From contig NZ_FMWO01000032.1 of NCBI RefSeq assembly GCF_900103035.1, forward strand, positions 59,889-123,888: 64,000 bases of DNA, given 5' to 3'. The notes below the pieces were generated by a model. It was not told the DNA's origin and made no database searches. It was given only the letters and a program-made list of their open reading frames with translations. Below, piece by piece: positions 37,286 to 46,766 of the stretch. This DNA comes from Nitrosomonas mobilis. GTDB lineage: Bacteria > Pseudomonadota > Gammaproteobacteria > Burkholderiales > Nitrosomonadaceae. The number at the start of each line of letters is the position of its first letter. Position 1 is the first letter of the stretch. Both the position numbers and the translations under genes were made by a program.

Positions 37286-37915
37286 CTAAAATTTGTTGAA
37301 CAAACGGGAAAATTCCCGGGTAGTTACGCAGATATCATCGCCAGTAAACAAACCCTGACAAACTGCAATGGCAAAGCAACCGGAGTGAAGCAAAATACTG
37401 GCATTATGCTGATTGATGCCACCAATTGCCACTACTGGTATGCGTATTAAACTCTTCGCTGCCTGTAAAAGCTCAATTCCTGCCTGGGTGGCATCACTTT
37501 TAGTTACAGAAGGGAAAAAAGCACCAAATGCAACATAGCTTGCGCCCTGTGCCTGTGCTGCTACTGCCCGATCCAATTGATTGTAGCAAGAAACACCAAT
37601 AATTTTATCGTCTGCCAGATATTTTTTGGCCACCGGAACTGCAGTATCGTTCTCTCCCACGTGCAAACCCTCCGCATCGATTTCCAGAGTAAGATCGATG
37701 TCATCATTGATGATTAGCGGAACATTATGTTTTTGGCATAGACGATGAATTTCTGTTGCCTGCAAAAGCCGCAGGGATTGATCTGCAGCTTTGTTTCGAT
37801 ACTGTACGCACGTTGCTCCGCCCATCAACACCTGCTCGACCATTTCGCATAAACGAACCGTACAATTCGTGTCTGGTGTTATCGCATATAAACCGGCTGG
37901 GAAGGATTTATACAC
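37286..37915 (-). CDS. thiE: Thiamine-phosphate synthase
   Basis: Couples the thiazole and pyrimidine halves of thiamine; 209 aa. YAITPD near the start, [23 protein letters not shown] and VAIGGIN are the family motifs. It uses a GTG start. It begins 9 bases after thiD and is followed 14 bases on by hemL. No TPP riboswitch was recognised upstream. Confidence 0.95.
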   Translation of the reverse strand: MYKSFPAGLYAITPDTNCTVRLCEMVEQVLMGGATCVQYRNKAADQSLRLLQATEIHRLCQKHNVPLIINDDIDLTLEIDAEGLHVGENDTAVPVAKKYLADDKIIGVSCYNQLDRAVAAQAQGASYVAFGAFFPSVTKSDATQAGIELLQAAKSLIRIPVVAIGGINQHNASILLHSGCFAIAVCQGLFTGDDICVTTREFSRLFNKF

Positions 37916-37924
37916 TATCCGTTC

Positions 37925-38776
37925 TCACGCTTCATCCTCGCCATCTGGCCTATCATGCTTGCTCAGATTTTCATCATCCATCCAAAAAAATCGATCTGGT
38001 ATATATTGTCCCATCCCCGGACGAAACCCCTTTTTTAGGGTCTGCCAAGTGTATTCCTGCGCCTCAGAAACGCTATCATTGATGGAAACACCCTGCGCCA
38101 GCAATGCGGCCATAGCGGAAGACAAAGTACAGCCAGAGCCGTGATACGATCCAGGCAAACGTTCCCATGCATCCGAGCGTAAAACACCACCAGGCCCATA
38201 AAGCGTATTGACCACCTTCGGCGTATTCTCGTGGCTGCCCTTGATCAATACATAACCACATCCCCACTGCAGTAGTTTATTCGCGCACTCACTTAAACCA
38301 TCCGTTTCTTCATCATCCTCATATTCAAGCGCAATACGCCTCGCTTCGATACTATTCGGCGTAATAATGGTTGCCTGCGGAAACAACATTTCACGCATTG
38401 CCATAATAACCTGGTTATTCGCAAATAGATCTCCTCTCCCTGAGCCAAGAACCGTATCCAGTACCAATGGAATATCAGGATAATCCGAGACAATTTCAGT
38501 AATCGCCGCGACAATTTCAACACTGCCAACCATCCCGACCTTGAAAGCCTGAACCGGCATATCCTGAAGTAGCGCACGCGCCTGATCGATGATCCATTCC
38601 GCATCCAGTACAAAAAAATCCTCCACCCCGATCGTATCCTGTACCGTCACGGCTGTGAGAACTGAAGCGGGATAGCACCCCAAACCAGTAATCGTCATAA
38701 TGTCAGCTTGAACGCCTGCCCCACCGCTAGGATCACTTGCGGCAAAGGTCAAAACAATGGGAGGTGGTAGTGGCAT
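37925..38776 (-). CDS. thiD: Hydroxymethylpyrimidine (phosphate) kinase
   Basis: Phosphorylates HMP and HMP-P in thiamine synthesis; 283 aa. FAASDPSGGAGVQADI at the N terminus, and the catalytic anion hole GSGCTLSSAMAALLAQG near 215. A short C-terminal tail beyond the kinase fold is acidic. First gene of thiD-thiE-hemL, divergent from the rubredoxin gene with only 57 bases between the starts. Confidence 0.95.
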   Translation of the reverse strand: MPLPPPIVLTFAASDPSGGAGVQADIMTITGLGCYPASVLTAVTVQDTIGVEDFFVLDAEWIIDQARALLQDMPVQAFKVGMVGSVEIVAAITEIVSDYPDIPLVLDTVLGSGRGDLFANNQVIMAMREMLFPQATIITPNSIEARRIALEYEDDEETDGLSECANKLLQWGCGYVLIKGSHENTPKVVNTLYGPGGVLRSDAWERLPGSYHGSGCTLSSAMAALLAQGVSINDSVSEAQEYTWQTLKKGFRPGMGQYIPDRFFWMDDENLSKHDRPDGEDEA

Positions 38777-38833
38777 GTAATAATGTCGTAAAATGTCGCC
38801 TCATTCTAACTTAACAGGACACGCTTATCCATC

Positions 38834-39022
38834 ATGACCTCCGAGAACAAGAATACCTACAACCGCTACATGTGCATGATCTGCGGCTTTATCTATGACG
38901 AAGCCGAAGGTTGGCCACAGGATGGCATCCCTGCAGGCACACGCTGGGAGGATGTCCCCATCAACTGGACCTGCCCGGAATGCGGCGCTCGCAAGGAAGA
39001 TTTTGAAATGGTCAAGGTATAG
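38834..39022 (+). CDS. Rubredoxin
   Basis: 62-aa electron carrier with one Fe(Cys)4 site: CMICG near the start and CPECG near the end, with the conserved [22 protein letters not shown] core between. Likely partner of the reductase at 32729. Followed by gloA 65 bases on. Confidence 0.96.
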   Translation: MTSENKNTYNRYMCMICGFIYDEAEGWPQDGIPAGTRWEDVPINWTCPECGARKEDFEMVKV

Positions 39023-39086
39023 AATAAAAGCAGGGACATGCTGTTACGGCGGCTACTTCGTTCACATTTAACTAAAGGAACAAAAA

Positions 39087-39476
39087 ATGCGCATCTTGCA
39101 CACCATGCTGCGCGTCGGCAATCTCGACCGGTCCATCCAGTTTTACACCCAAGTACTTGGCATGCGCGAGCTGCGCCGCAAAGACTACCCTGAAGGTAAA
39201 TTTACCCTAGCCTTTGTCGGCTATCAGGATGAATCCGAAGGAACGGTTCTTGAGCTCACGCATAACTGGGATACCGATCATTATGATCTTGGAACCGGCT
39301 TCGGCCATATCGCCATCGAAGTCGATGATGCGTATGCAGCCTGCGCAAAAGTCAAGCAACTTGGCGGCCAGGTCACCCGCGAAGCCGGCCCGATGAAACA
39401 CGGCACCACCGTCATTGCCTTCATAACCGATCCTGACGGATACCAAATCGAATTCATACAGAAAAGAACTGCCTGA
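39087..39476 (+). CDS. gloA: Lactoylglutathione lyase (glyoxalase I)
   Basis: Methylglyoxal detoxification enzyme of 129 aa. Metal ligands His5, Glu56, His74 and Glu122 are visible in [26 protein letters not shown] and YQIEFIQ. Length and motifs match the bacterial Ni-type enzyme. AAAGGA ribosome site. Confidence 0.96.
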   Translation: MRILHTMLRVGNLDRSIQFYTQVLGMRELRRKDYPEGKFTLAFVGYQDESEGTVLELTHNWDTDHYDLGTGFGHIAIEVDDAYAACAKVKQLGGQVTREAGPMKHGTTVIAFITDPDGYQIEFIQKRTA

Positions 39477-39482
39477 GTACCC

Positions 39483-39508
39483 AGTCAATCTGCTACCGCG
39501 GATTGACT
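39483..39508 (+). terminator. Hairpin after gloA
   Basis: AGTCAATC and GATTGACT form an 8-base inverted repeat with a 10-base loop just after the gloA stop. No T run; possible terminator separating gloA from the cas operon. Confidence 0.5.
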
Positions 39509-39731
39509 ACCTCCACCGGAAATAGTGACAAAACCCATCTATTTCTCACACCGCTCTACCCCACTCCCCTATCAATCGCAACACAGATCGACCTCGAATC
39601 ATTCAAGCGATTGCAGACACAAAAAGTTATACCCATCAAGTAGTCCAACAAACCCATGTCTTTTCTCGAAATAAAATCTTTTTTTTTCTGAGACACTGAC
39701 CTGCTTCAACGTGAGACAAACCGAGTCCATC

Positions 39732-41966
39732 ATGACAGCAACGCCAATTGCCCATGTTCGGCAGAATGACAGCGGAAACTGGATCGAACACGCGCTCGAA
39801 GAGCATTTGCGAGAAGTTTCCCGGCGCGCGGGCGAAGCTGCCGAATGCTTTGGCAGTAGCGACTGGGCGAGTCTGGCCGGGTTATGGCACGACTTGGGCA
39901 AATACAGCCAAGAATTTCAACATTACATCAAAACCGTTAGTGGTTACGACTCAGAAGCGCATATCGAGGGAAAACCAGGCCGCGTTGACCATTCCACTGC
40001 TGGCGCGATACACGCAGTTAGACAGTTCGGCGCACATGGACAGATTTTGGCCTACCTGATCGCGGGGCATCATGCGGGATTGCCCGACTGGCACGCGGCA
40101 GAAACAGGAGGCAAAGCACTTTCCATCCGATTAGGGGCAGAACAAAACCACTTGCTCGATCGCATACCGGCACAAGCCATTCCACAAGAAATCCTCACGC
40201 AGCCCAAGCCAACTACCAGGTTGCGCGGCGGTGCTGAGGGTTTGCACCTGTGGTTGCGGATGCTGTTCTCCTGTTTGGTAGACGCAGACTTTCTCGATAC
40301 CGAAGCATTCATGGACGGCGACAAAGCGGCTGCCCGGTCTGGTTATCTTGATATAGCCGATCTGGTAGATCGCTTCGATAAACACATGGCCGCTCTTGCG
40401 GCAAATGCAAACAACACGCTGGTTAACACGATTCGCGCCAATATCCTACGTCAGTGCCTCAAAAGAGCCGCACTACCTCCAGGATTGTTTTCACTTACCG
40501 TACCCACCGGCGGCGGCAAGACTCTGTCCGGCATGGCATTCGCCTTGAATCACGCCTTACAGCACAATAAACAGCGCATCATTTACGTTATCCCTTACAC
40601 CAGTATTATCGAGCAGATAGCAGGCATATTCCGCGAGGTATTTGGTGACAACATCGTCGAACATCACGCAAATCTGGACCCAGACAAGGAAGATGCGCAC
40701 TCCCGCCTGGCAACCGAGAACTGGGATGCACCGATCGTTGTCACCACCAACGTCCAGTTTTTTGAATCGCTGTTTGCCGCGCGCACCAGCCGTTGCCGCA
40801 AGCTGCACAACATCGTGAATAGCGTGGTGGTACTGGATGAGGCGCAGTTGCTGCCGCCGGAATTCCTGCAACCGATTGCCGATGTGATGAACCAATTGGC
40901 AAGCCATTACGGCGTAACGTTCGTGCTTTCCACCGCCACCCAGCCCGCGCTCGGCTCGTTCCAACCTTTCGGCAGCAAACCCTTTCGCGGATTGGACAAC
41001 GTGCGCGAAATCATGGACGACCCCGATGCCTTGTATCAGCAGTTAAAGCGCGTGGAAGTTAGCGTCCCCGCCGATTTGCAAACACCGCGCGACTGGCAAA
41101 GCATCGCCGACGAACTGCTCCAGCATCCTTCCGTATTGTGCATCGTCAGCCGCCGCGACGACGCACGCGAGTTACATCGCCTGATGACCGCCTCGGAGAA
41201 TGGAAAAGACACATTGCATTTATCCGCACTGATGTGCGGCGAGCACCGCTCCAGAATCATTCGGTACATCAAGTGGCGGCTTAAGAAAAACAAATCGCTT
41301 CGCGTTATCAGCACGCAGTTGGTGGAAGCCGGTGTCGACATAGACTTTCCCGTTGTGTATCGCGCACTGGCCGGACTGGATTCGATTGCGCAGGCGGCAG
41401 GACGCTGCAACCGGGAAGGCAAACAGGATGGTTTGGGACATGTTGTCGTTTTCGTGCCACCGAAACCTGCGCCTCCTGGACTGTTGCGGCAGGCAGCGCA
41501 AATCTCGGTAAGCCTGCTGACGGGAAGCACAGACAACATATTGGGACGCGATCTTGCCAGGCAATTTTTCGAGCACCTCTATGTGCGCGCACCATCGCTC
41601 GACAAACACGGCATCCACGAATTACTTACGCAAGACGCACGTAATTGCCAAATTCAATTTCGCACCGTAGCGGAAAAATTCAGACTGATAGATGACAGCG
41701 CTTACCAAACCATATTGGTGCGTTACGGTGACAACGATATATTGCTCGGCAAGTTGGAAAAAGAAGGGCCGCAACGCTGGCTGATGCGCAAATTGCAACG
41801 CTACTCAGTGAACATCCCCAAGCGATTATTTACACAACTCGAAAAACAAGGTGATGTGCGCGGGATATGGCCAGGTATCTATGCTCAGGTAAGCGACAAG
41901 CTTTACGATAAATCTCTGGGTGTAATGATTGATAGCAACATAGCACCCGAAAACTTGGTTGGATAA
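39732..41966 (+). CDS. cas3: CRISPR helicase-nuclease Cas3 (type I-C)
   Basis: Effector nuclease/helicase of 744 aa that degrades target DNA after Cascade binding. HD nuclease domain first (His53-Asp54 in WHDLGK, later DHSTAGA and IAGHHAG), then a superfamily 2 helicase: Walker A TVPTGGGKTL, DEAQ box VVVLDEAQLLPPE, STATQP motif III, and motif VI QAAGRCNREG. All are intact. The ATG at 39732 is preferred over a GTG seven codons upstream. A 148-base gap holding repeats separates it from cas5. Confidence 0.97.
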   Translation: MTATPIAHVRQNDSGNWIEHALEEHLREVSRRAGEAAECFGSSDWASLAGLWHDLGKYSQEFQHYIKTVSGYDSEAHIEGKPGRVDHSTAGAIHAVRQFGAHGQILAYLIAGHHAGLPDWHAAETGGKALSIRLGAEQNHLLDRIPAQAIPQEILTQPKPTTRLRGGAEGLHLWLRMLFSCLVDADFLDTEAFMDGDKAAARSGYLDIADLVDRFDKHMAALAANANNTLVNTIRANILRQCLKRAALPPGLFSLTVPTGGGKTLSGMAFALNHALQHNKQRIIYVIPYTSIIEQIAGIFREVFGDNIVEHHANLDPDKEDAHSRLATENWDAPIVVTTNVQFFESLFAARTSRCRKLHNIVNSVVVLDEAQLLPPEFLQPIADVMNQLASHYGVTFVLSTATQPALGSFQPFGSKPFRGLDNVREIMDDPDALYQQLKRVEVSVPADLQTPRDWQSIADELLQHPSVLCIVSRRDDARELHRLMTASENGKDTLHLSALMCGEHRSRIIRYIKWRLKKNKSLRVISTQLVEAGVDIDFPVVYRALAGLDSIAQAAGRCNREGKQDGLGHVVVFVPPKPAPPGLLRQAAQISVSLLTGSTDNILGRDLARQFFEHLYVRAPSLDKHGIHELLTQDARNCQIQFRTVAEKFRLIDDSAYQTILVRYGDNDILLGKLEKEGPQRWLMRKLQRYSVNIPKRLFTQLEKQGDVRGIWPGIYAQVSDKLYDKSLGVMIDSNIAPENLVG

Positions 41967-41971
41967 AACAA

Positions 41972-42002
41972 GCCCGTCATTCCCGCGAAAGCGGGAATCC
42001 AG
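41972..42002. repeat. dRS3-like palindromic repeat
   Basis: Contains ATTCCCGC-GAAA-GCGGGAAT, a perfect 8-base stem with a GAAA loop, within the widely dispersed CGTCATTCCCGCGAAAG-type repeat known from Neisseria and other proteobacteria. It lies just after the cas3 stop. Confidence 0.8.
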
Positions 42003-42027
42003 CGTTTTGATTGACTGGGCCTCCGTT

Positions 42028-42066
42028 TTGCGAGCATCCGTTTTGTGGATTGCCTGCTTACCCCTC
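42028..42066. repeat. Possible MITE-B fragment
   Basis: GCGAGCAT followed by GGATTGCCTGCTTACCCC matches an internal segment of MITE copy B (about 13687-13720) with a few changes. It lies between the palindromic repeat and cas5. Only a short match, so moderate confidence. Confidence 0.5.
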
Positions 42067-42114
42067 TGCATGGGGACGATAAAACTGAAATGTTTGAAGT
42101 CAGGGAAGAAAAAC

Positions 42115-42840
42115 ATGAAAATATTCTGCTTGGAAGTAACCGGCGACTTCGCCTGCTTCACCCGGCCTGAAATGAAAGTGGAGCGCGTCAGCTATGACGT
42201 GATGACACCCTCTGCTGCCCGCGCCGTGTTCGAGGCAATCTTGTGGAAACCTGCTATTCGCTGGCAAGTGACCAGGATCGAAGTGCTGAAGCCGATCAAA
42301 TGGATTACGCTACGGCGCAACGAAGTGGGCGCAGTGATTTCATCACGCAACGTGCAAGCCGTCATGAACAATGGCAGCGGCGACCTCGGGCTTTACATTG
42401 AAGACGAACGCCAGCAACGCGCCGGACTGTTCCTGCGCGATGTCGCTTACCGCATCCACGCAGGATTTGAAATGTGCGACGCCTCGCGACACAAACAAAA
42501 TTTCCCGCATCTCGCCAAACACCGCATCAACGATGCCGGCGAACAGCGCATCGCCGATGAAACGAACACACCCGCCAAATTTCTGAACATGTTCGAGCGC
42601 CGTGCCAGCAAAGGCCAGTGCGTGAACCAGCCCTATCTGGGTTGCCGTGAATTTGCCGCCAACTTTCGTCTGATTAAAGATGTTGCCGCCGAACCTGCAC
42701 CGATAGCAGAAAGTCGCGATTTGGGCTGGATATTGCACGACATGGACTACAGGAACATCATTAGTCCCAGTCCACGCTTCTTCCGTGCCGAACTGAAAAA
42801 CGGCGTGCTGGATTTAGCCAATGCGGAGGTGCGGGGATGA
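42115..42840 (+). CDS. cas5: Cas5c (type I-C crRNA endonuclease)
   Basis: 241 aa. In type I-C systems Cas5 (Cas5d) cuts pre-crRNA and caps the 5' handle, replacing Cas6. Starts MKIFCLEVTGDFACFTRPEM with the family KVERVSYDVMTPSAARAVFEAI motif. The start at 42115 has an AGGGAAG ribosome site. An earlier in-frame ATG at 41959 is an artefact of the repeats, giving the peptide SFPRKRESS typical of translated dRS3-like DNA. The stop overlaps cas8c by ATGA. No cas6 is present, as expected. Confidence 0.95.
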   Translation: MKIFCLEVTGDFACFTRPEMKVERVSYDVMTPSAARAVFEAILWKPAIRWQVTRIEVLKPIKWITLRRNEVGAVISSRNVQAVMNNGSGDLGLYIEDERQQRAGLFLRDVAYRIHAGFEMCDASRHKQNFPHLAKHRINDAGEQRIADETNTPAKFLNMFERRASKGQCVNQPYLGCREFAANFRLIKDVAAEPAPIAESRDLGWILHDMDYRNIISPSPRFFRAELKNGVLDLANAEVRG

Positions 42841-44594
42841 TTCTTCAGGCGCTATGCGATTACTATAAACGCAAGTCGGACTTGCCTCGTCTTGGTTTTG
42901 AAACCAAGGCCATTCCATTCGTAATTGAAATCAATGCTGCCGGGCATTTAGTACAGATTGAGGACACGCGAACCATTGAAGGGAAAAAGAAAATTGCTCA
43001 TAATTTTTTAGTGCCGCAGGGTGAGAAAAAAACCTCTGGAGTTGCCACTAATTTGTTATGGGACAACGCTGAGTATGTACTTCGCGCTTGCGGTACTGAC
43101 AAGTTGGCGAAAATGTCGATGGAAAGAAGAATGAAATACCGTCTTCGTTTACGTGAAATGCACAGTGCGTTTATCGAACAAATTAAGGCGCTGCCAGAAA
43201 GTGTGTATGAAGATACTGGGTTAACCGCTGTGCTGAATTTTCTGGTATCAGATTTTAAGCACATGAAAGCTAATCGAAAGCGTTTAAAGGCTGATCCACT
43301 TTGGCTTGAAATTCTGGAAACCAATCCTGTGTTAACTTTTCGGCTTAATGGTGATCTTGAACTGGTTTGTCAACGGTCTGCTGTCAGGGCTGTGCTGGAA
43401 AAAGTTGAAACAGACACAGAAGAAATCACTTGCTCGGTAAGCGGAGAAATAGATGTTTTCGAGCGCCTGCATACGTCAATCAAAGGCGTATGGGGCGCAC
43501 AATCCAGCGGCGCAAATATTGTCTCTTTCAATAAGGCTGCCTTTAATTCGTTTGGGAAGGAACAAGGTGCCAACGCGCCCGTAGGCAAGCGCGTCGCCTT
43601 TGCCTACACCACAGCGCTCAACTACTTGCTAAGCAAGGAAAGTACACAGCGCATTCAGGTTGGCGATGCTTCTACCGTGTTCTGGTCAGAAAAACACACC
43701 GACCTCGAAAACACGTTTGCTGATCTGTTTGACGAACCGCCCAAGGACGACCCGGCAAAACAAACGCGTGCCATTGAGGCATTATTCCAAGCGCCGCAGA
43801 TAGGCGCACTCAGCTATGATGGTGGTAAAACCCCGTTCTACGTGCTCGGCCTCGCGCCCAATGCCGCACGTATCAGCGTGCGTTTCTGGCAAGTCGGCAC
43901 GGTCGCCGAAATGTACGCGCGGATACGTTGGCATTTTGAAGATTTGGAAATCGATCACGCCAGTTATGAGAAGTCGTACCTATCTCTTTTCCGCCTGCTG
44001 GTAGCCACCGCAACACAAGGCAAGTCGGAAAACATCCCACCCAATCTGGCGGGTGAATTTATGCGCGCCATTTTTGCCGGGTTGCCTTATCCGCAAACTC
44101 TGTTGCAAGCTGCCGTGCGCCGTATTCGCGCCGAGCGTGAAGTGAATTACCCTCGAGCCGCCCTCATCAAAGCCTGCCTTAACCGGCAGGCGCGTTATTC
44201 ACCATCACATGAAAAGGAGATTACCGTGTCGCTCGATGATTCCAATACCAATCCTGGTTACCGTATCGGTCGCCTGTTTGCTGCACTGGAAAAAATTCAG
44301 GAGGAATCCAGTCCCAGCCTGAATGCAACCATCCGCGACCGTTTCTACGGTGCAGCGTCCAGCACACCAGTTACGGTATTCGCCAACCTGATGAAACTGA
44401 AAAACCACCACCTCGCCAAACTGGAAGAAGGACGCAAACGCTACTTCGAGAAGCTCATCGGCCAGCTCATGTCCGACATCAACGATTTTCCGGCGCATCT
44501 GAGTCTTGCCGACCAAGGGCGCTTCGCCATCGGCTATTACCACCAGCGGCAAGCTTTTTTCACCAAATCCGAATCCACCACCAAAGGAGAATAA
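42837..44594 (+). CDS. cas8c: Cas8c (Csd1) large subunit
   Basis: Large subunit of the type I-C Cascade, 585 aa, thought to read the PAM. Csd1 features: N-terminal [51 protein letters not shown], and a C-terminal [13 protein letters not shown] region. Length normal, frame open throughout. Coupled to cas5 by a 4-base overlap and 5 bases before cas7. Confidence 0.95.
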   Translation: MILQALCDYYKRKSDLPRLGFETKAIPFVIEINAAGHLVQIEDTRTIEGKKKIAHNFLVPQGEKKTSGVATNLLWDNAEYVLRACGTDKLAKMSMERRMKYRLRLREMHSAFIEQIKALPESVYEDTGLTAVLNFLVSDFKHMKANRKRLKADPLWLEILETNPVLTFRLNGDLELVCQRSAVRAVLEKVETDTEEITCSVSGEIDVFERLHTSIKGVWGAQSSGANIVSFNKAAFNSFGKEQGANAPVGKRVAFAYTTALNYLLSKESTQRIQVGDASTVFWSEKHTDLENTFADLFDEPPKDDPAKQTRAIEALFQAPQIGALSYDGGKTPFYVLGLAPNAARISVRFWQVGTVAEMYARIRWHFEDLEIDHASYEKSYLSLFRLLVATATQGKSENIPPNLAGEFMRAIFAGLPYPQTLLQAAVRRIRAEREVNYPRAALIKACLNRQARYSPSHEKEITVSLDDSNTNPGYRIGRLFAALEKIQEESSPSLNATIRDRFYGAASSTPVTVFANLMKLKNHHLAKLEEGRKRYFEKLIGQLMSDINDFPAHLSLADQGRFAIGYYHQRQAFFTKSESTTKGE

Positions 44595-44599
44595 ATATC

Positions 44600-45481
44600 A
44601 TGGCACTGATTAATCGTTACGACTTCGTTCTGCTGTTTGACGTAAAAGATGGCAATCCCAATGGTGACCCGGATGCGGGTAATTTGCCTCGGGTAGATGC
44701 AGAAACCGGGCGTGGTCTGGTGACTGACGTGAGCTTGAAACGCAAGGTACGAAACTTTGTCGGATTGGTGAAAAGCGAACAACCACCATTTGAAATCTAC
44801 GTCAAAGAAAAAGCTGTTCTCAATAACCAGCATAAGCGCGCTTATGTGGGTATCGGCAAAGCTGAGTTACTTGAAGGCGACGACAAAAAACGCAAAGGCG
44901 GCGATGCCGTTGATGAAGCAAGGCAGTGGATGTGCCGCAATTTCTTTGACGTTCGGGCATTTGGCGCGGTCATGTCCACAGGGATCAATTGCGGCCAAGT
45001 ACGCGGCCCGATCCAACTAACTTTTGCCCGGTCTATTGATCCTGTCGTTGCGCTTGAGCATTCCATCACCCGCATGGCGGTAGCCACCGAAGCCGAAGCC
45101 GAAAAACAATCCGGCGATAACCGCACCATGGGGCGCAAATTCACTGTGCCTTACGGTCTGTATGCCGCCCACGGCTTCGTGTCTTCATTCCTCGCCAAAC
45201 AAACAGGTTTCGATGAAAACGATCTGGAATTGCTCTGGCAAGCGCTGGCGCAAATGTTCGAGCATGACCGCTCTGCCGCACGCGGCGAAATGTCCACGCG
45301 CGGGCTGTATGTGTTCAAGCATGACAGTGAATTGGGTAACGCACCGGCTCACAATCTGTTTGATCTGATTCAGGTGAAGAAAAATTCCGAGGAACCTGCG
45401 CGCGACTTTGCCGATTACACCGTTTCAGTAAGAGAAGCGGCTATACCCGCGGGAGTCACGTTGCAGCGGAAAGTCGGTTAA
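44600..45481 (+). CDS. cas7: Cas7 (Csd2) backbone subunit
   Basis: Backbone of the crRNA-bound complex, 293 aa. N-terminal [26 protein letters not shown] with [13 protein letters not shown], then [14 protein letters not shown] and a C-terminal [13 protein letters not shown]. Intact. After its stop the expected cas4 is delayed by about 650 bases by an antisense toxin-antitoxin module. Confidence 0.95.
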   Translation: MALINRYDFVLLFDVKDGNPNGDPDAGNLPRVDAETGRGLVTDVSLKRKVRNFVGLVKSEQPPFEIYVKEKAVLNNQHKRAYVGIGKAELLEGDDKKRKGGDAVDEARQWMCRNFFDVRAFGAVMSTGINCGQVRGPIQLTFARSIDPVVALEHSITRMAVATEAEAEKQSGDNRTMGRKFTVPYGLYAAHGFVSSFLAKQTGFDENDLELLWQALAQMFEHDRSAARGEMSTRGLYVFKHDSELGNAPAHNLFDLIQVKKNSEEPARDFADYTVSVREAAIPAGVTLQRKVG

Positions 45482-45534
45482 TTGCGATTATTGTGAAGTT
45501 GTGCGCGATCATGATCAGAATAAATGCCGTAACC

Positions 45535-45844
45535 TCAACGTCGGCCAACCCAATACCCGGGCCGACGGCTGTGATGGGCAACGGTGATGACGCGGACAGC
45601 ATCGTCTCGAAGCTGGCAAATTAGGGAATAAGGGGAAACCATGAAGAGGCAACAACCGCGTGTTGTGCGTACCACTTTCACCCAATGCAGCGAACTGGTT
45701 GAGAAGGTCGAGTGTACGACCAAGCTCTTCGGTGAAATCTTCCGCCGTGATGAGCGGGCCTTCGCCGATATACCAGTAGATCGCTGCATCGGTGTCGGCT
45801 TGTGCCTCGGTGCTAAGGCTGACTTGAACCGGTTTTAGCGGCAT
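45535..45844 (-). pseudogene. ParE/RelE-type toxin, frameshifted
   Basis: The N-terminal frame reads VSLSTEAQADTDAAIYWYI and TRLLPLHGFP. A one-base insertion then throws it out of frame. The rest, YSLICQLRDDAVRVITVAHH and RRPGYW, is present in another frame and ends at 45535. The assembled product is a standard ParE-like toxin (ribosome- or gyrase-directed in the family). As written it is inactive, and the read-through frame yields a nonsense tail. It lies 43 bases after its antitoxin, antisense to the cas operon. Confidence 0.85.
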
Positions 45845-45887
45845 GGATTTTTGCGCGGAGCTCTGCCATCACTTCATCGGCGGGAAT

Positions 45888-46079
45888 CTATTTTGTGCGC
45901 CCGACTTCCATGTCCGGCACGCGCCGGGTAATTTCGTCATTCCATGCTTTGGCAATGGTTTCCGGTGATGCTTCCGGCTCGCCTTCGAGGCTGACGATCA
46001 AACGATGGATCAACTCGCCGCGCTCTTTGGGCGACAGTTGTAAAGCCTGGTTTTCCAGTTCTTCTAAAATTGCTGACAT
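45888..46079 (-). CDS. Addiction-module antitoxin
   Basis: Small acidic protein of 63 aa of the putative addiction module component family that pairs with ParE-like toxins: EELENQALQLSPKERGELIH, then LIVSLEGEPEASPETIAKAW and EITRRVPDMEVGR. The frame is complete, and AAGGAGAG lies upstream of the ATG at 46079. Antisense to the cas operon; its promoter must lie in the 50 bases in front of cas4. Confidence 0.88.
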   Translation of the reverse strand: MSAILEELENQALQLSPKERGELIHRLIVSLEGEPEASPETIAKAWNDEITRRVPDMEVGRTK

Positions 46080-46130
46080 GATGCTCTCCTTCAATTCAAA
46101 TGCCACAAATAATATGGTGGCACCACTACT

Positions 46131-46765
46131 ATGAACGAAGCAGCCGACCCCATCATGCTTTCTGCCCTACAGCACTGGAGCTATTGTCCGCGGCATATGC
46201 GTTGATTCATATCGAACAGGTATTCGACGACAACGTGCATACCCTGCGTGGCAATGCCGCTCATAAACGCGTAGACGAACCCGGTTTCGAGACATTTGAA
46301 GGGGTACGCAGCGAACAGGCATTACCGGTCTGGTCGGAGCGCCTCGGATTGATCGGCAAGTGCGATGTAGTGGAATTTCATCCCGACGGACAGATTTATC
46401 CGGTGGAATACAAGCACGGAAGAAAGCGGGCAAAACTGCATGACAACCTGCAACTCGCCGCACAGGCGATCTGTCTCGAAGAAATGACTGGAAAACCAGT
46501 CACGCAAGGTGCAATTTATCATCATTCCTCGCGCAGGCGGCGTGAAGTGGCGATTACCGACATCCTGCGTGCACAAGTGGTAGCAGCGGTTGATGCCATT
46601 CGCGTGTTGCAGACGTCAGGCAATATTCCGCCACCGATTAACGACCAGCGTTGCAAGGAATGCTCTCTGTTGGAGATTTGTCAGCCGGCTGCTTTATCCC
46701 GGAAAAACCGTCAACAGATCATTTACGACACTTTGTTCCAGCCAAATGATCAGGAGGTTACATAA
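46131..46765 (+). pseudogene. cas4: Cas4 nuclease gene with a one-base frameshift
   Basis: The N-terminal frame (ATG 46131) reads MNEAADPIMLSALQHWSYCPR, the expected start with the first cluster Cys, but then stops at TGA 46203. The remainder is in another frame: ALIHIEQVFDDNVHTLRGNA, GKCDVVEFHPDG, PVEYKHGRKR, QLAAQAICLEEMTG and the last three cluster cysteines in CKECSLLEIC. Restoring one base near 46191-46200 gives a normal protein of about 211 aa. Translation from upstream would give a wrong N terminus lacking the first cysteine context. In type I-C, Cas4 trims prespacers and selects PAM, so loss would affect acquisition. Confidence 0.9.
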
Positions 46766-46766
46766 C

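Noticed and set aside
37916..38833. TPP riboswitch for the thiamine genes
   Set aside because: The 57-base gap upstream of thiD is too short and lacks the conserved thi-box pattern.
41959..42114. N-terminal extension of Cas5 from an upstream ATG
   Set aside because: It translates the dRS3-like repeat and MITE fragment; Cas5c proteins begin at MKIFCLEV-type sequence, and 42115 has a ribosome site.
45515..45534. Toxin gene ending at 45515 as intact
   Set aside because: The last third is out of frame relative to ParE proteins; the true frame ends at 45535.
46100..46130. Alternative start for cas4 giving an open frame
   Set aside because: The resulting N terminus is unrelated to Cas4; the genuine start lies in another frame, showing a frameshift instead.
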